From Paenarthrobacter sp. PH39-S1 (GTDB lineage Bacteria; Actinomycetota; Actinomycetes; Actinomycetales; Micrococcaceae), in the NCBI RefSeq assembly GCF_030063245.1, contig NZ_JASISR010000017.1:1-64000 (forward strand): a stretch of DNA of 64,000 bases, in the 5' to 3' direction. The notes under the pieces are model-generated. The model made no database searches. It was not told the origin of the DNA and was given only the letters and a program-made list of their open reading frames with translations. Positions 44,255 to 53,009 of this stretch are shown here, one piece after another (position 1 is the first letter of the stretch; each line of letters opens with the position of its first letter). A program made the translations under genes and the position numbers.

Positions 44255-44617
44255 CTGCCGCAGAACCATCTGTCCCGGTTCATCGCCGATCCGAACGCAG
44301 ACCTTGCCTGCAGAACGGGAACTTGAACGTGCAAGACCGAAGTACGCGGCTGGTGACGGGTTAAATCCCGGGCATGGCGGCGCTTTCGGGGTTTCGGGGT
44401 GGTTGGTTCTGGCTACATGCCTCCAAGGTTGCGGGGATGGGTTGGCCGAGACCCGAAGAAGGAGATGGACATTGCCATGGCGCTGCTGGGTGTGCGGAGC
44501 AGGAGCAGCACGCTCCTGCTCAATCCGCAGGAGCTGGCGAAGCTGCCGGACATCGAAGTCGTCGATGGATTAGCCACACCGAGAGAATGACGGGAGCAGG
44601 CGTCCGGCGTTCCCGGC
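44255..44617. other. Region without a recognised gene
   Basis: About 360 bases between the nitrilase-superfamily gene and the DUF1992 relic. A 63-codon plus-strand frame (44399-44590) ends LLNPQELAKLPDIEVVDG but has no family I know and no good start signal. I see no RNA gene. Confidence 0.4.
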
Positions 44618-45224
44618 CTACAGCGGCCCGCGCCACATCCGACGCCACCACGGCAGTCCGGCCTGCGGCGCCGGCACCACCCGAGCCACGGCCGCACGGG
44701 CGGCACGGCGCTCCTGCCAACGGACCACCTCGCGGTCGGCGTCGCGGGTCTTCGTCACGACCGGCGGTCCGCCCTGGAGCTGGCGACGCGCATCAATCAC
44801 CCTGGCGTTGAAGTCCTCGACAACTTCGCGCACCTGCTGCGCCGAGCCCAAGGTATCCAGCCGGTCGTCCAGTCCCGCATCCTCACTCCGGAGCAGAATG
44901 GCCTTCGGACCCAGGCCGGTGAGCTGTTCCCGCTGGATCACTCCCTTGATCCACCAATCAGGATCCGGAGCTCCCCCCAGCCCCGGGATCGGCTTGCCAG
45001 CATACTCCAGATTGTCGAACTCCCCGCGCCATGGCGTCCTGGATCAGATAATCTGCGCGGGCGGAGTCGTCGATCTTCTTCCGCTGCCGGCGTGCCTCCT
45101 CTCGCGCATCGTTCACGCGGTGACGGATATCCGCATCGGCAGGGCAGCCCGAGGTCCGGGCGGCCCGCAGTTCCGCGGCCTGTTCCAGCCGGCGCCCGTG
45201 GTCCCCATCTGGCCGGCTGTCCAT
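44618..45224 (-). pseudogene. DUF1992 (DnaJ-homologue subfamily C member 28-like) gene with a single frameshift
   Basis: The start is good: ATG at 45224 with AAGGAGG eight bases upstream, then MDSRPDGDHGRRLEQAAELR and DYLIQDAMARG. At 45021-45025 the frame breaks; in the next frame the protein continues FDNLEYAGKPIPGLGGAPDP, DWWIKGVIQREQLTGLG, EDAGLDDRLDTL and VVEDFNARVIDARRQLQGGP, which is the DUF1992 domain to its end. One missing base in the GGGGAG run on the minus strand explains everything. The rest is well conserved, so this is a recent mutation or a sequencing error. Function of DUF1992 proteins is not established. Confidence 0.85.
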
Positions 45225-45359
45225 CCCTGCCGCCTCCTTCGCTGCACCCGGATGTTCTGCGCGCTCACAGAATGCCGAGGGCACATCCGTTCCCAACGGT
45301 GCCACGTGGACTACGCCACGGACAAGTGCCTGGCACCGGCAGGGCGCTCAATCGGCTTA

Positions 45360-45690
45360 GCTATGTCTGGATTGGCCGCCATCGATGGGTTCACTGCCCA
45401 GGCTGCCGCCCACGGCGCCCAATTGGTTGCCTTCCCCGAATATGCCAGCTATGAAAGAAGGCCGTCGACGCGTCCGTTCCGGAGGTTACCGAGCCGCTGG
45501 ACGGTCCTGTGTGCACCACCCTGGCGGCCATCGCCCGCCGTCACCGCACGGCGCTGGTGGCTGGCGTCGGGGAGGCGTCCACGCGACCGGGCAGGGCGTA
45601 CAACACATTGGTCGCTATCAATGCGGACGGGCCACCAGGTGGCCGCATACCGCAAGATCCATTTTGCGAATTGGGTCGTGAACCGGCCGT
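45360..45690 (+). pseudogene. Decayed second carbon-nitrogen hydrolase (nitrilase superfamily)
   Basis: Three pieces line up in order but in alternating frames: GLAAIDGFTAQAAAHGAQLV with AFPEYASYE (Glu motif), then after a shift near 45455 AVDASVPEVTEPLDGPVCTT with IARRHRTALVAGVGEASTRP and AYNTLVAINADG, then after a second shift near 45630 HQVAAYRKIHF (Lys motif). The Cys motif region is not recognisable. At least two frameshifts and a lost 3' half make it non-functional. It differs in detail from the intact hydrolase at 43349, so it is not a simple tandem copy. Confidence 0.8.
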
Positions 45691-45861
45691 GGCCCCGGCG
45701 GACGCTCCTCTGGCTGCGGTGGGCAGCGCGCGCGAGCGCCTCCCCGTGCACCGCCAGCGGAAACCGTAGCCCTGGCCGACGACGCCATGCCGCTCGGCAC
45801 GCGCCGGGGCGCGTGGACTCGGGAACCAGGTCAGGCATTGCCGAAGCGCCCATCGATATCG

Positions 45862-45899
45862 GCCGACGGTCCTACTTGTAGCCGACGGTCCTACTTGTA
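45862..45899. repeat. Perfect 19-bp tandem duplication
   Basis: GCCGACGGTCCTACTTGTA occurs twice head to tail at 45862-45880 and 45881-45899, just past the decayed hydrolase. It contains a stop in one plus-strand frame (TAG) in both copies. Confidence 0.93.
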
Positions 45900-46009
45900 G
45901 AGGAAGGCGACCTCGGTTTAATATCTCCACAATCGATGCGCAAAGCACCGGTTGACCAAGTCGCACGGCTGACTCGCTCCCGTGTGGCCGCAACGGAAAG
46001 GAGACGGCG

Positions 46010-46357
46010 ATGGCCGCCATTGTGAACTACTTCGAGGTCGGCTCGACTAACCCGGATAGCGCCCAAAAATTCTACGGCTCATTATTCGACTGGACCTTCG
46101 GTGAGCCCTCGCCGGTCGGCTACCGCATGGTCAACGGCGATAAGGGAGGGCTGTGGGACACCACGTCGATGGGCGCAGCCTCCTGGGCGATCTTCTATGT
46201 GCAGGTCGACGACGTCAAGGCCGCAATCGCCCGAGCCGAGTCCCTCGGCGCGAGCGTCGCCGTCCCGTTCGTCGACAACGGCGCCATCGAGTTCGCGCAC
46301 CTCCTCGATCCGCAGGGCAACCGCTTCGGCGTATGGCGGCCTAAACCATCGGACTAA
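46010..46357 (+). CDS. VOC (glyoxalase/bleomycin-resistance) family protein
   Basis: 115 residues, a single VOC domain of two beta-alpha-beta-beta-beta units: IVNYFEVGSTNPDSAQKFYG with LFDWTFGE, then VDDVKAAIARAESLGASVAV and AHLLDPQGNRFGVWRP. ATG at 46010 has AAGGAGA upstream. Metal ligands would be at the usual strand positions, but the first His is replaced (NYFEV), so a metal-dependent reaction is uncertain. Such stand-alone VOC proteins are often stress- or antibiotic-related; function unknown. Confidence 0.88.
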   Translation: MAAIVNYFEVGSTNPDSAQKFYGSLFDWTFGEPSPVGYRMVNGDKGGLWDTTSMGAASWAIFYVQVDDVKAAIARAESLGASVAVPFVDNGAIEFAHLLDPQGNRFGVWRPKPSD

Positions 46358-46497
46358 ACCCAAAAACGTCTGCAGAAGTCGCAACGATGGCACGGCACCG
46401 GGCTTGCCGGCAAAATCAGCGGATTGATCGGATGGCCATGATATGAATTGCCCATAGCGACGAATGAGCGGCTCTACTTTCAGCTGGAGGAACGATC

Positions 46498-47658
46498 ATG
46501 TCTGGACCTGAAGATGCCTCAGGAGCACCGGGTGCTTCGGCGTCAAAATTCCGCGCAGGAGAAACGGCAATTTGGGCCGATACCCTCGGCAGGGCCAGCA
46601 TCCGCTCGGTGCAGGTGCTTCTGGTCACCGCTCTGGTCGGGGTGATCGTATGGGCGGCGACGCGGGTCCCGCTGGTCCTCACTCCTGTTCTGATCGCCCT
46701 CATCCTCGCCTCCGCCATATCCCCCCTCGTGCGTTGGCTGACCGCTAAACGCTGGCCGCGCGCACTGGCCGTCGCCACGTCACTCGTGGCCATTCTGGCG
46801 GTCTTCGGCGCGGTCGTCACCGGCGTCGTCGACCTTATCCGGCACCAATCGAAGGAACTCGCCACCCGAGCAGTGGCTGGCATTGATCAACTCCACGCTT
46901 CCTTGAACGCTGGCCCCTTTCCGCTCAGCGATGCCCAAATCAACTCCGGCCGCGACCAGATCCAAAAGTTCTTCACCAGCGGCTCATTCGGCACCGAAGC
47001 ACTCTCGGGGCTGCGGGTAGCGGCAGAAACTGCGGCCGGTACGGTCCTGATGGCCGTCATACTGTTCTTCTTCCTCAAGGACGGCGCGAAGATCCGCGCC
47101 TTTTTGTTCGGGTTTCTTCCAGAACAGCACGAAGCCAAGGCCCACCTCGCTGCCGAACACAGTGCCATCGTACTGGGCGGGTATGTACGGGGTACCGCAA
47201 TCATTGCGGCCATCGACGGGTTGATCGTCGGCATCGCCCTGGCCATCCTTCAGGTTCCCCTGGCCCTGCCGTTGGCCGTGTTCGTCTTCATTGGAGGATT
47301 CATCCCCATCATCGGTGCGACCGCGGCCGGAAGCCTTGCCGTCCTCGTCGCCCTGGTATCGAACGGGCGACTGTCCGCGCTGATCGTTTTGGCCGTTTTG
47401 ATCGGGGCGAATCAATTCGAACACCACATACTTCAGCCGGTCCTGATGGGCAAGGTTCTCCACATTCATGGTCTGGTGATCCTGCTGGCCCTCGCCGCGG
47501 GAGCCATGCTCGCCGGAGTCCTGGGCGCCTTGCTGGCCGTCCCGCTGACAGCGGTCGGCTGGACGGTCATTAAGACCTGGTCCGGTCGGGATGATCCCGG
47601 CCAGGAGGTTCCCGGTCCGCACCCTATCGGTTCCAACGCGGAGGGAACAGCCATTTGA
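46498..47658 (+). CDS. AI-2E (PerM/TqsA) family transporter
   Basis: 386 residues with about eight membrane helices. N-terminal helices VQVLLVTALVGVIVWAATRV and LTPVLIALILASAISPLVRW are followed by a long soluble loop, then FFFLKDGAKIRAFLFGFLP and the conserved GYVRGTAIIAAIDGLIVGIA, FIGGFIPIIGATAAG and AGVLGALLAVPLTAVGWTV ending. Ribosome binding site GGAGGAA precedes the ATG. The family exports small molecules or ions (TqsA affects AI-2 release; other members act as Na+/H+ antiporters), so AI-2 transport is only one option. Confidence 0.9.
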   Translation: MSGPEDASGAPGASASKFRAGETAIWADTLGRASIRSVQVLLVTALVGVIVWAATRVPLVLTPVLIALILASAISPLVRWLTAKRWPRALAVATSLVAILAVFGAVVTGVVDLIRHQSKELATRAVAGIDQLHASLNAGPFPLSDAQINSGRDQIQKFFTSGSFGTEALSGLRVAAETAAGTVLMAVILFFFLKDGAKIRAFLFGFLPEQHEAKAHLAAEHSAIVLGGYVRGTAIIAAIDGLIVGIALAILQVPLALPLAVFVFIGGFIPIIGATAAGSLAVLVALVSNGRLSALIVLAVLIGANQFEHHILQPVLMGKVLHIHGLVILLALAAGAMLAGVLGALLAVPLTAVGWTVIKTWSGRDDPGQEVPGPHPIGSNAEGTAI

Positions 47659-48214
47659 AACGATGGACTAACCCAGTTAAGTAACACAGCCACAGAGGAG
47701 GCCGCAGAATGACCACCTAGTTGCTCCCGGAGCTGGGCGCCGCCAGCTACCCGACCCGCAGGCATTTCCTGGAGGACGGCTTTGTTGACCCGGTCATTCA
47801 GTCACTGATTACTCGAACCGGTCCACGGCCGCTTGACGACGACAATCAATCGAGGCCAAGAAGCGGCCAGGGTCGCCGAAAGCTGGGCGGCAGTGGAAGC
47901 GGCGAGGGCGGTATGGCTTTGGTTATCACCGGCATTGGGGCCTCCTCAACCTCCGGGTACTCCAGGGTCGTGACCTTCTCCTGGCCTCCGCATTTTTCTG
48001 GCTGACCATCGTAATCTGGAGCATCCGCCCCTGCAAGCGACGCATCTCACGGATCGAAGGCCACACCGACCAAACTCGGCGGCACAACGGCGTCGCCCGA
48101 CAGCCGCGTCGTCGATCTCCGGAGCCGGAAAAAACGGGGCCAACGCTTCAAATCCGGCACCGCAGATGCAAAGCTAAGTGTCCTTACGTTTTTGACTTTC
48201 CGGAGGTTGTGTCC
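47659..48214. other. Gap with degraded coding fragments
   Basis: A ribosome-binding-like GAGGAGG precedes ATG at 47709, but the fourth codon is TAG; the frame then continues LPELGAASYPTRRHFLEDGF and VDPVIQSLITRTG with coding-like codon use. Further on, another frame reads LLLASAFFWLTIVIWSIRP (about 47972-48030), a plausible membrane helix. Both look like remains of small proteins. I cannot name a family. Confidence 0.4.
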
Positions 48215-48376
48215 ATGATTGAGAAGCTTCACGACGCGGGCATCAAGAGCGAGTACGCCTACATGGGTGGATTTGCCTCCATTGGCTCGTCCCTGGCTTC
48301 ATGGCTGGTGAGCCGGGCCAAGTCGTCGCACTCCAAGGCGCACTCCGACTGGTTGTGCAACAGCCAGGTCAGGTAA
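48215..48376 (+). CDS. Short protein of unknown function, probably truncated
   Basis: A 53-residue protein starting MIEKLHDAGIKSEYAYMG with GGAGG nine bases upstream. It continues GFASIGSSLASWLVSRAK, an amphipathic-to-hydrophobic segment, and ends SKAHSDWLCNSQVR. The start looks authentic, while the end resembles a frameshifted tail, so a longer membrane-associated protein may have been cut short. It directly precedes the CaCA exchanger gene by 32 bases and could be co-transcribed with it. Confidence 0.55.
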   Translation: MIEKLHDAGIKSEYAYMGGFASIGSSLASWLVSRAKSSHSKAHSDWLCNSQVR

Positions 48377-48408
48377 ACGCCGGCGACAAAGGAAATTAGA
48401 GTGCACTC

Positions 48409-49476
48409 ATGATGTCGTCCTTGCCCCTGTGGCTCCTGATCGTGATCTTCCTTGGCGCTTCGGTGGTCATCTGGTTCGCAGGCATTCAACTGTCCAACAA
48501 GACAAACATCCTGGATCAGCGCTTCCACCTCGGCTCGGCCCTCGGCGGGCTGATCCTGCTGGCTGTAGCAACGAACCTTCCCGAGCTCGCGATCACGATC
48601 AGCGCCGCCATCTCCGGAAACCTCGAAGTCGCCGTGGGCAATATTCTCGGCGGCATTGCCCTGCAGACCGTCGTCCTGGTAGTGCTGGATGTCTTCGGGA
48701 TCAAAGGAAAACACCCATTGACCTATAAGGCCGCGTCGCTGACACTCGTCATTGAAGCCGTGACCGTCGTCGCGATCCTCGGCGTCGTCATTGCCGGCAG
48801 CCAAATGCCACCGGGGCTTGTCATCGCCCGCCTGACACCCGACGTCGTTCTCATCACAGCCATTTGGGTCGTCGGGCTGCTGCTGGTCCAACGCGCGCAA
48901 AAACACCTTCCATGGCAGGAACAGGGCGAGGCCCCGGAAAGCCAACCCGAACCCAAGGGCCACAGTAAGGCGAAAGCCCAGCACGACTCAAGCAAGACAA
49001 AAAGCACCGGCGCCTCCGTCGCAGTTTTCGCCGCCGCCGCCCTCGCGACACTCATTGCCGGCGTGATTCTGGAACAAAGCGGCAGCGCAGCCGCAGACCA
49101 CATCGGACTCTCCGGAGTCCTATTCGGAGCCACAGTCCTGGCACTGGCAACGTCCCTACCGGAGATTTCCACCGGCTTGGCCTCGGTACGGCAGGGTGAT
49201 TACAAACTAGCGGTCAGCGACATCTTCGGAGGCAATGCGTTTCTTCCGGTTCTTTTCCTGCTGGCCGTGCTCATCTCGGGCAAGGCAGTCCTCCCCCAAG
49301 CCCAGGCCACAGACATCTACCTCACCGCCCTAGCGATCATCCTCACCTTGGTTTACCTGCTCGGCCTGCTCTTTCGGCCCCAACGACGGATCGCGCGGAT
49401 GGGAACCGACTCCCTGATCGTGCTCGTGCTTTACGCTGTCGGCATCGCCGGGCTTTTCGTCGTCGCTGGAGGGTAG
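48409..49476 (+). CDS. Sodium/calcium exchanger (CaCA) family protein
   Basis: 355 residues, about 10-11 membrane helices arranged as two inverted halves. Alpha-repeat 1 reads ATNLPELAITISAAISGNLE then VAVGNILGGIALQTVVLVVL; alpha-repeat 2 reads ATSLPEISTGLASVRQGDYK then LAVSDIFGGNAFLPVLFLL. The acidic residues (NLPE, SLPE) that bind cation are kept. A charged loop (EAPESQPEPKGHSKAKAQHD) separates the halves. It likely exchanges Ca2+ or another cation against Na+ or H+. Confidence 0.9.
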   Translation: MMSSLPLWLLIVIFLGASVVIWFAGIQLSNKTNILDQRFHLGSALGGLILLAVATNLPELAITISAAISGNLEVAVGNILGGIALQTVVLVVLDVFGIKGKHPLTYKAASLTLVIEAVTVVAILGVVIAGSQMPPGLVIARLTPDVVLITAIWVVGLLLVQRAQKHLPWQEQGEAPESQPEPKGHSKAKAQHDSSKTKSTGASVAVFAAAALATLIAGVILEQSGSAAADHIGLSGVLFGATVLALATSLPEISTGLASVRQGDYKLAVSDIFGGNAFLPVLFLLAVLISGKAVLPQAQATDIYLTALAIILTLVYLLGLLFRPQRRIARMGTDSLIVLVLYAVGIAGLFVVAGG

Positions 49477-49564
49477 CCCATCGCAACAACCCGAGACCCG
49501 CCCTGGCCACGCAGAAAGAGACCTGGGGCCGGCGCCGGCTTGACCCTCCACCGAATCCTGATCC

Positions 49565-49849
49565 CTCCTCACGATCCAGTTCGGTTGTGGTGGTCGGCGG
49601 CGGCGCCATGGCATGGAAATCGCCTCGGGCTGCCTCTCAGCTATGGGCTACATGCCGAACACCAACTGGCCGTCGACCAGCGGGCTCCTCTTCAACGGTC
49701 GGCTTGAGGTCGATACCCGCGGCCGAGTCCGTCCTGACATCGTCGCTGCCGGAGACGTGGCCGCCTTCCCCACCGCGCGCGGCATCGGCCGGATCCCACT
49801 CCGGACCAGCGCCATCGAGCAGAGCAAGGTCGCGGCCCTCGCGCCTTAA
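49565..49849 (+). pseudogene. Relic of an FAD/NAD(P) oxidoreductase (ferredoxin-reductase-like)
   Basis: SSVVVVGGGA (NAD(P)-binding loop) is followed, after a one-base deletion in GCCATGGCATGG, by GMEIASGCLS in the next frame. The sequence then jumps straight to GYMPNTNWPSTSGLLFNGRL, EVDTRGRVRPDIVAAGDVAA and FPTARGIGRIPLRTSAIEQS, which normally lies about 100 residues later. So the gene has a frameshift, an internal deletion and no N-terminal FAD domain; it also stops after KVAALAP, before the usual C-terminal domain. Clearly non-functional. Confidence 0.82.
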
Positions 49850-50676
49850 CCAGGGTCGGGTGTTCTGCGTTTCCTGATGGTCAGGTAGAGGCGGTGGGCT
49901 GTAATGACCAAGGCAAGCCACGCGGCGCCCAATGCCCAGGCGGAGAGAACATCGGTGAACCAGTGGTGGCCGAGGTAGACCCTGCTCAGTCCCATTGTGA
50001 GGGCAAAGAGCGCGGCGACAGCAACCGTCAGGACGCGGCCACGGCGCCTTCGTTGGCGCAGGACGATCAGGTAGGCGACGATGCCGGCGATGACGAAGGA
50101 GTTCAGGGCATGTCCGCTGGGGAAAGCCGCTGAGTGCTCATAGGGCGGGATTGCGTCGCTCAAGGAAGGGCGTGCCCGCCCGTACAGCGGCTTGCCTGCG
50201 ATGGTCATCAGCAGGGACCCGGCGGCAGCGGTAAGGATCAGGATGACGGGCGTCCAGGACCGTCTCCTCAAGGCGAGGGTGACGGTGGCGATCATGCCCA
50301 GGATGGGCATTCCGATGGTTCCGCCGACGTTGGTGTAAGCGGTCATGACGATGTCGAAGCCCGGCGAGCGGATGCTTTTGGCTGCAGCCAGGAGCGGATG
50401 GTCGAGACCTGCGACGCCGTCGGCTTCTGTCACGGAGTCGTAGACCTGGGCGAATACGGCGGTCATGATGATCGCTATCAGCGCCCCGATGGCCAACGTG
50501 AGGATCAGGGCAGCGTTCGGGCCCAGCCGGGCAGCCACGCGCTGGGCGAGGTTCGCCAGGAAGCGGCCGGGCGGGCTCTTCCACCGGGTCAGGTCCTGCC
50601 CGCCAACGAAGCGGTCGTGGCGTAGTTCCCCCTGCACCCCCGGGTCCGTCGGTGGTTGAACTTCGTTAGAGGCCAT
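49846..50676 (-). CDS. Phosphatase PAP2 family membrane protein
   Basis: 276 residues from the ATG at 50676 (a TTG six bases upstream is possible). The three phosphatase motifs are intact: KPLYGRARP, FPSGHALNSF and SRVYLGHHWFTD, each beside membrane helices (six in all). The active site would face outward. It likely removes phosphate from undecaprenyl pyrophosphate, phosphatidic acid or a related lipid. Its stop overlaps by four bases the end of the oxidoreductase relic on the other strand. Confidence 0.92.
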   Translation of the reverse strand: MASNEVQPPTDPGVQGELRHDRFVGGQDLTRWKSPPGRFLANLAQRVAARLGPNAALILTLAIGALIAIIMTAVFAQVYDSVTEADGVAGLDHPLLAAAKSIRSPGFDIVMTAYTNVGGTIGMPILGMIATVTLALRRRSWTPVILILTAAAGSLLMTIAGKPLYGRARPSLSDAIPPYEHSAAFPSGHALNSFVIAGIVAYLIVLRQRRRRGRVLTVAVAALFALTMGLSRVYLGHHWFTDVLSAWALGAAWLALVITAHRLYLTIRKRRTPDPG

Positions 50677-51408
50677 TATCAAGTCCCATCTAGACGGCGT
50701 CGGCTTCCGAGCTTATGGTAAGCAAGCGTACTGTGCCAGCCAGGTCCCGAAACCGAAATGAGGGGTTACGCCCACAAGGCCCAGCACTATCCTCGGCGTT
50801 GTGCCCGCGATGAGGCCGATGGCCACTGCCATCAGGCTGGCCGCGGCGATAGCCGAGCGAACGGCGGAACGTCTCCATGATTCTTTGACGGCGAACTCTT
50901 CATCCTCTGGTCGCCGGCCAAAGGTCAGCCGGCTAAGTCACACGGCTCCACGACAGTTGCCGTTGCGTTGAGGATGGCGCCGGACCATGGGACTTACTTT
51001 CTGACTGCCGTAGACGAGTCCGACAATGAGGATGCCGAGCCATCCCCGATACCCAGGTCCGTCAAGCCGTCTGCCCTCGCGGCACCGTGTGTCGGGCCCA
51101 ATATCTTCATCGGCTCCACTCCGTAATCCAAGCATGCGCGACGGTTGGCGCGCCGGTAGCGCGCCGTCGAGAAGCCTTGAATAGCTAAACTCGGGTGACG
51201 GATGGTACTAATAGGAGCATCCAAACCGTGGCAGTCCCCAAGGACCTCCCCGCCTCGGCTGAACTCCTATACTCCTATTCTCGGGGCGGCGGGGCGAGGT
51301 GAGGTAAGCGTTCGGGACTAATTCGCGGGCAGCCGGGGTTTACTGATGGGAGACCACACGCGGGTCTGCCCATGAAGCGCATTTGTACGCCGACCGAAAC
51401 GGGATGAT
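50677..51408. other. Gap with membrane-protein relics and the upstream region of the drug exporter
   Basis: On the minus strand, 50937-50713 reads FGRRPEDEEFAVKESWRRSA then IAAASLMAVAIGLIAGTTPR and VGVTPHFGFGTWLAQYACLP before a stop. It is a plausible small membrane protein but lacks ATG/GTG/TTG near its N-terminus. A second minus-strand frame (51135-50938) holds LGILIVGLVYGSQKVSPMVR, one helix. Both look like broken genes. The stretch 51230-51408 contains CTCCTAT repeats (51263-51280) and must include the promoter of the DHA2 exporter. Confidence 0.45.
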
Positions 51409-52878
51409 GTGACGACTACGACTGCCCAGGGAATCGGTTTCCGCTCTGAACGCGGGCCCATCCTCATCGCCCTGATGCTCTCGACCGGGCTCGTTGCCAT
51501 CGACTCAACGATCGTCGCAACAGCCGTGCCATCGATCGTGCACGACGTCGGCGGGTTTTCGTCGTTCCCGTGGCTCTTTTCCGCCTATCTGTTGGCGCAG
51601 GCAGTCTCCGTGCCCGTCTACGCGAAGCTCTCCGACCTAGTCGGCCGCAAGCCGATCATCCTTACCGGCATTGGCCTCTTCCTGCTCGGATCGATCCTCT
51701 GCGGAGTTGCCTGGAGCATGCCGGCCCTCATCGCGTTCCGCGTGCTGCAGGGCCTCGGCGCCGGGGCAGTCCAGCCGATGGCCATCACCATCGCCGGCGA
51801 TATCTATTCGCTGGCAGAGCGCGCTAAGGTCCAGGGCTACCTAGCCAGCGTGTGGGCGATCTCCTCGGTCGTAGGTCCGACGCTCGGCGGCGTGTTCTCT
51901 TCCTTAGGGATCTGGCGTGGGATCTTCCTGGTGAACGTCCCGCTGTGCCTGCTGGCCGGCTGGATGATCATCCGGACATTCCACGAGAACATCGAGCGCA
52001 CCCGGCACCGTGTCGACTACCTCGGTGCCGGCCTACTCACCGTCTCCCTCAGCCTGATGATCCTTGGGGCTCTGGAGGGCGGCCAGGCGTGGGCGTGGAA
52101 CTCCCCCGTCAGCATCGCGGTCTTCGCGGTCGGATCCGTCGTGTTCGCCGTGTTCCTCCTCGTCGAACGGCGGGCGGCCGAGCCTGTGCTGCCGCCATGG
52201 GTTGTGTCACGGCGGCTGCTGACGACGACGGCCCTGGTCGCCTTCGGTGTCGGCGCGGTTCTGCTCGGCCTCACCTCCTACGTTCCCACCTTCCTCGAAG
52301 GGGCACTGTCGACCTCCCCGATCCTGGCCGGTCTGGCGCTCGCAGCCCTGACCCTGGGCTGGCCGATCAGTGCCTCCCAATCCGGGCGGCTCTATCTTCG
52401 GATCGGATTCCGGACCACCGGCCTGATCGGCATCTCGGTCTCGGTCGTTGGCACCGCTGTTCTTGCCCTCACCGCCTCCGCTCCCAATGTCCTGATGGTC
52501 GCCGGCAGCTGCTTCATCATCGGGCTCGGACTCGGTCTCGTTGCGACTCCGACTCTCATCGCCGCCCAGTCGAGCGTCGAATGGAATGAACGCGGAGTGG
52601 TCACCGGCACCAACCTCTTTGCCCGATCGATCGGCAGCGCCCTCGGCGTCGCCGTCTTCGGCGCAGTAGCGAACGCGATCTACGCGGGCACCCCTAACGG
52701 CGACACGAACCCGCACACGATCGTTGCTGCCTCCGCCGCCGTGTTCCTGGCCGTACTGATCGCTGCTGTGCTTACCGTCGTCGCCGTTTTAGCGATGCCG
52801 GCCGTGCACCGCGGGGCCACCGGCCGTACATCCCCGGCCCAAACGCAGGAGGAGCCCTCCAAGGGGTCCAAAGCGTGA
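51409..52878 (+). CDS. MFS drug exporter, DHA2 (14-helix, EmrB/QacA-like) family
   Basis: 489 residues with 14 predicted helices. The DHA2 features are STGLVAIDSTIVATAVPSIV (motif D1), KLSDLVGRKPIILTGIGLF (motif A), GLGAGAVQPMAITIAGDIYS and SVWAISSVVGPTLGGVFSS (motif C). A GTG at 51409 is the best start. It should export hydrophobic or cationic drugs with the proton gradient. No TetR-type repressor is adjacent; the nearest regulator is at 54.5 kb. Alternative: export of a self-made signal or metabolite. Confidence 0.92.
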   Translation: MTTTTAQGIGFRSERGPILIALMLSTGLVAIDSTIVATAVPSIVHDVGGFSSFPWLFSAYLLAQAVSVPVYAKLSDLVGRKPIILTGIGLFLLGSILCGVAWSMPALIAFRVLQGLGAGAVQPMAITIAGDIYSLAERAKVQGYLASVWAISSVVGPTLGGVFSSLGIWRGIFLVNVPLCLLAGWMIIRTFHENIERTRHRVDYLGAGLLTVSLSLMILGALEGGQAWAWNSPVSIAVFAVGSVVFAVFLLVERRAAEPVLPPWVVSRRLLTTTALVAFGVGAVLLGLTSYVPTFLEGALSTSPILAGLALAALTLGWPISASQSGRLYLRIGFRTTGLIGISVSVVGTAVLALTASAPNVLMVAGSCFIIGLGLGLVATPTLIAAQSSVEWNERGVVTGTNLFARSIGSALGVAVFGAVANAIYAGTPNGDTNPHTIVAASAAVFLAVLIAAVLTVVAVLAMPAVHRGATGRTSPAQTQEEPSKGSKA

Positions 52879-52945
52879 CCGTGCAGCGTTGGCGAGAATT
52901 GAGAAACTCAGGAAGCCAATGTGGAGCTGACCTGCGCTTACATTG

Positions 52946-52967
52946 TGGCCGAGGTGGGACTCGAACC
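52946..52967 (-). other. 3'-tRNA fragment, possible attachment-site scar
   Basis: On the minus strand these 22 bases read GGTTCGAGTCCCACCTCGGC plus CA: a T-loop (TTCGAGTCC), the 3' half of the T-stem and the 3' acceptor strand of a tRNA. The 5' partner strands are absent, so it is not a tRNA gene. Isolated 3'-tRNA ends of this length are typical of att sites left by integrated elements whose integrase uses a tRNA gene. It lies in a ~130-base non-coding gap. Confidence 0.6.
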
Positions 52968-53009
52968 GGAGTCTGACCCGCGCATTGGGCTGACTGACTT
53001 CCTGGATTG

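Noticed and set aside
44399-44590. 63-codon frame ending in LLNPQELAKLPDIEVVDG
   Set aside because: Somewhat protein-like but no family, weak start and no conserved context; left as an unassigned region.
52895-52970. Complete tRNA gene
   Set aside because: Only the T-loop and 3' acceptor half are present; the 5' acceptor and T-stem strands do not pair.
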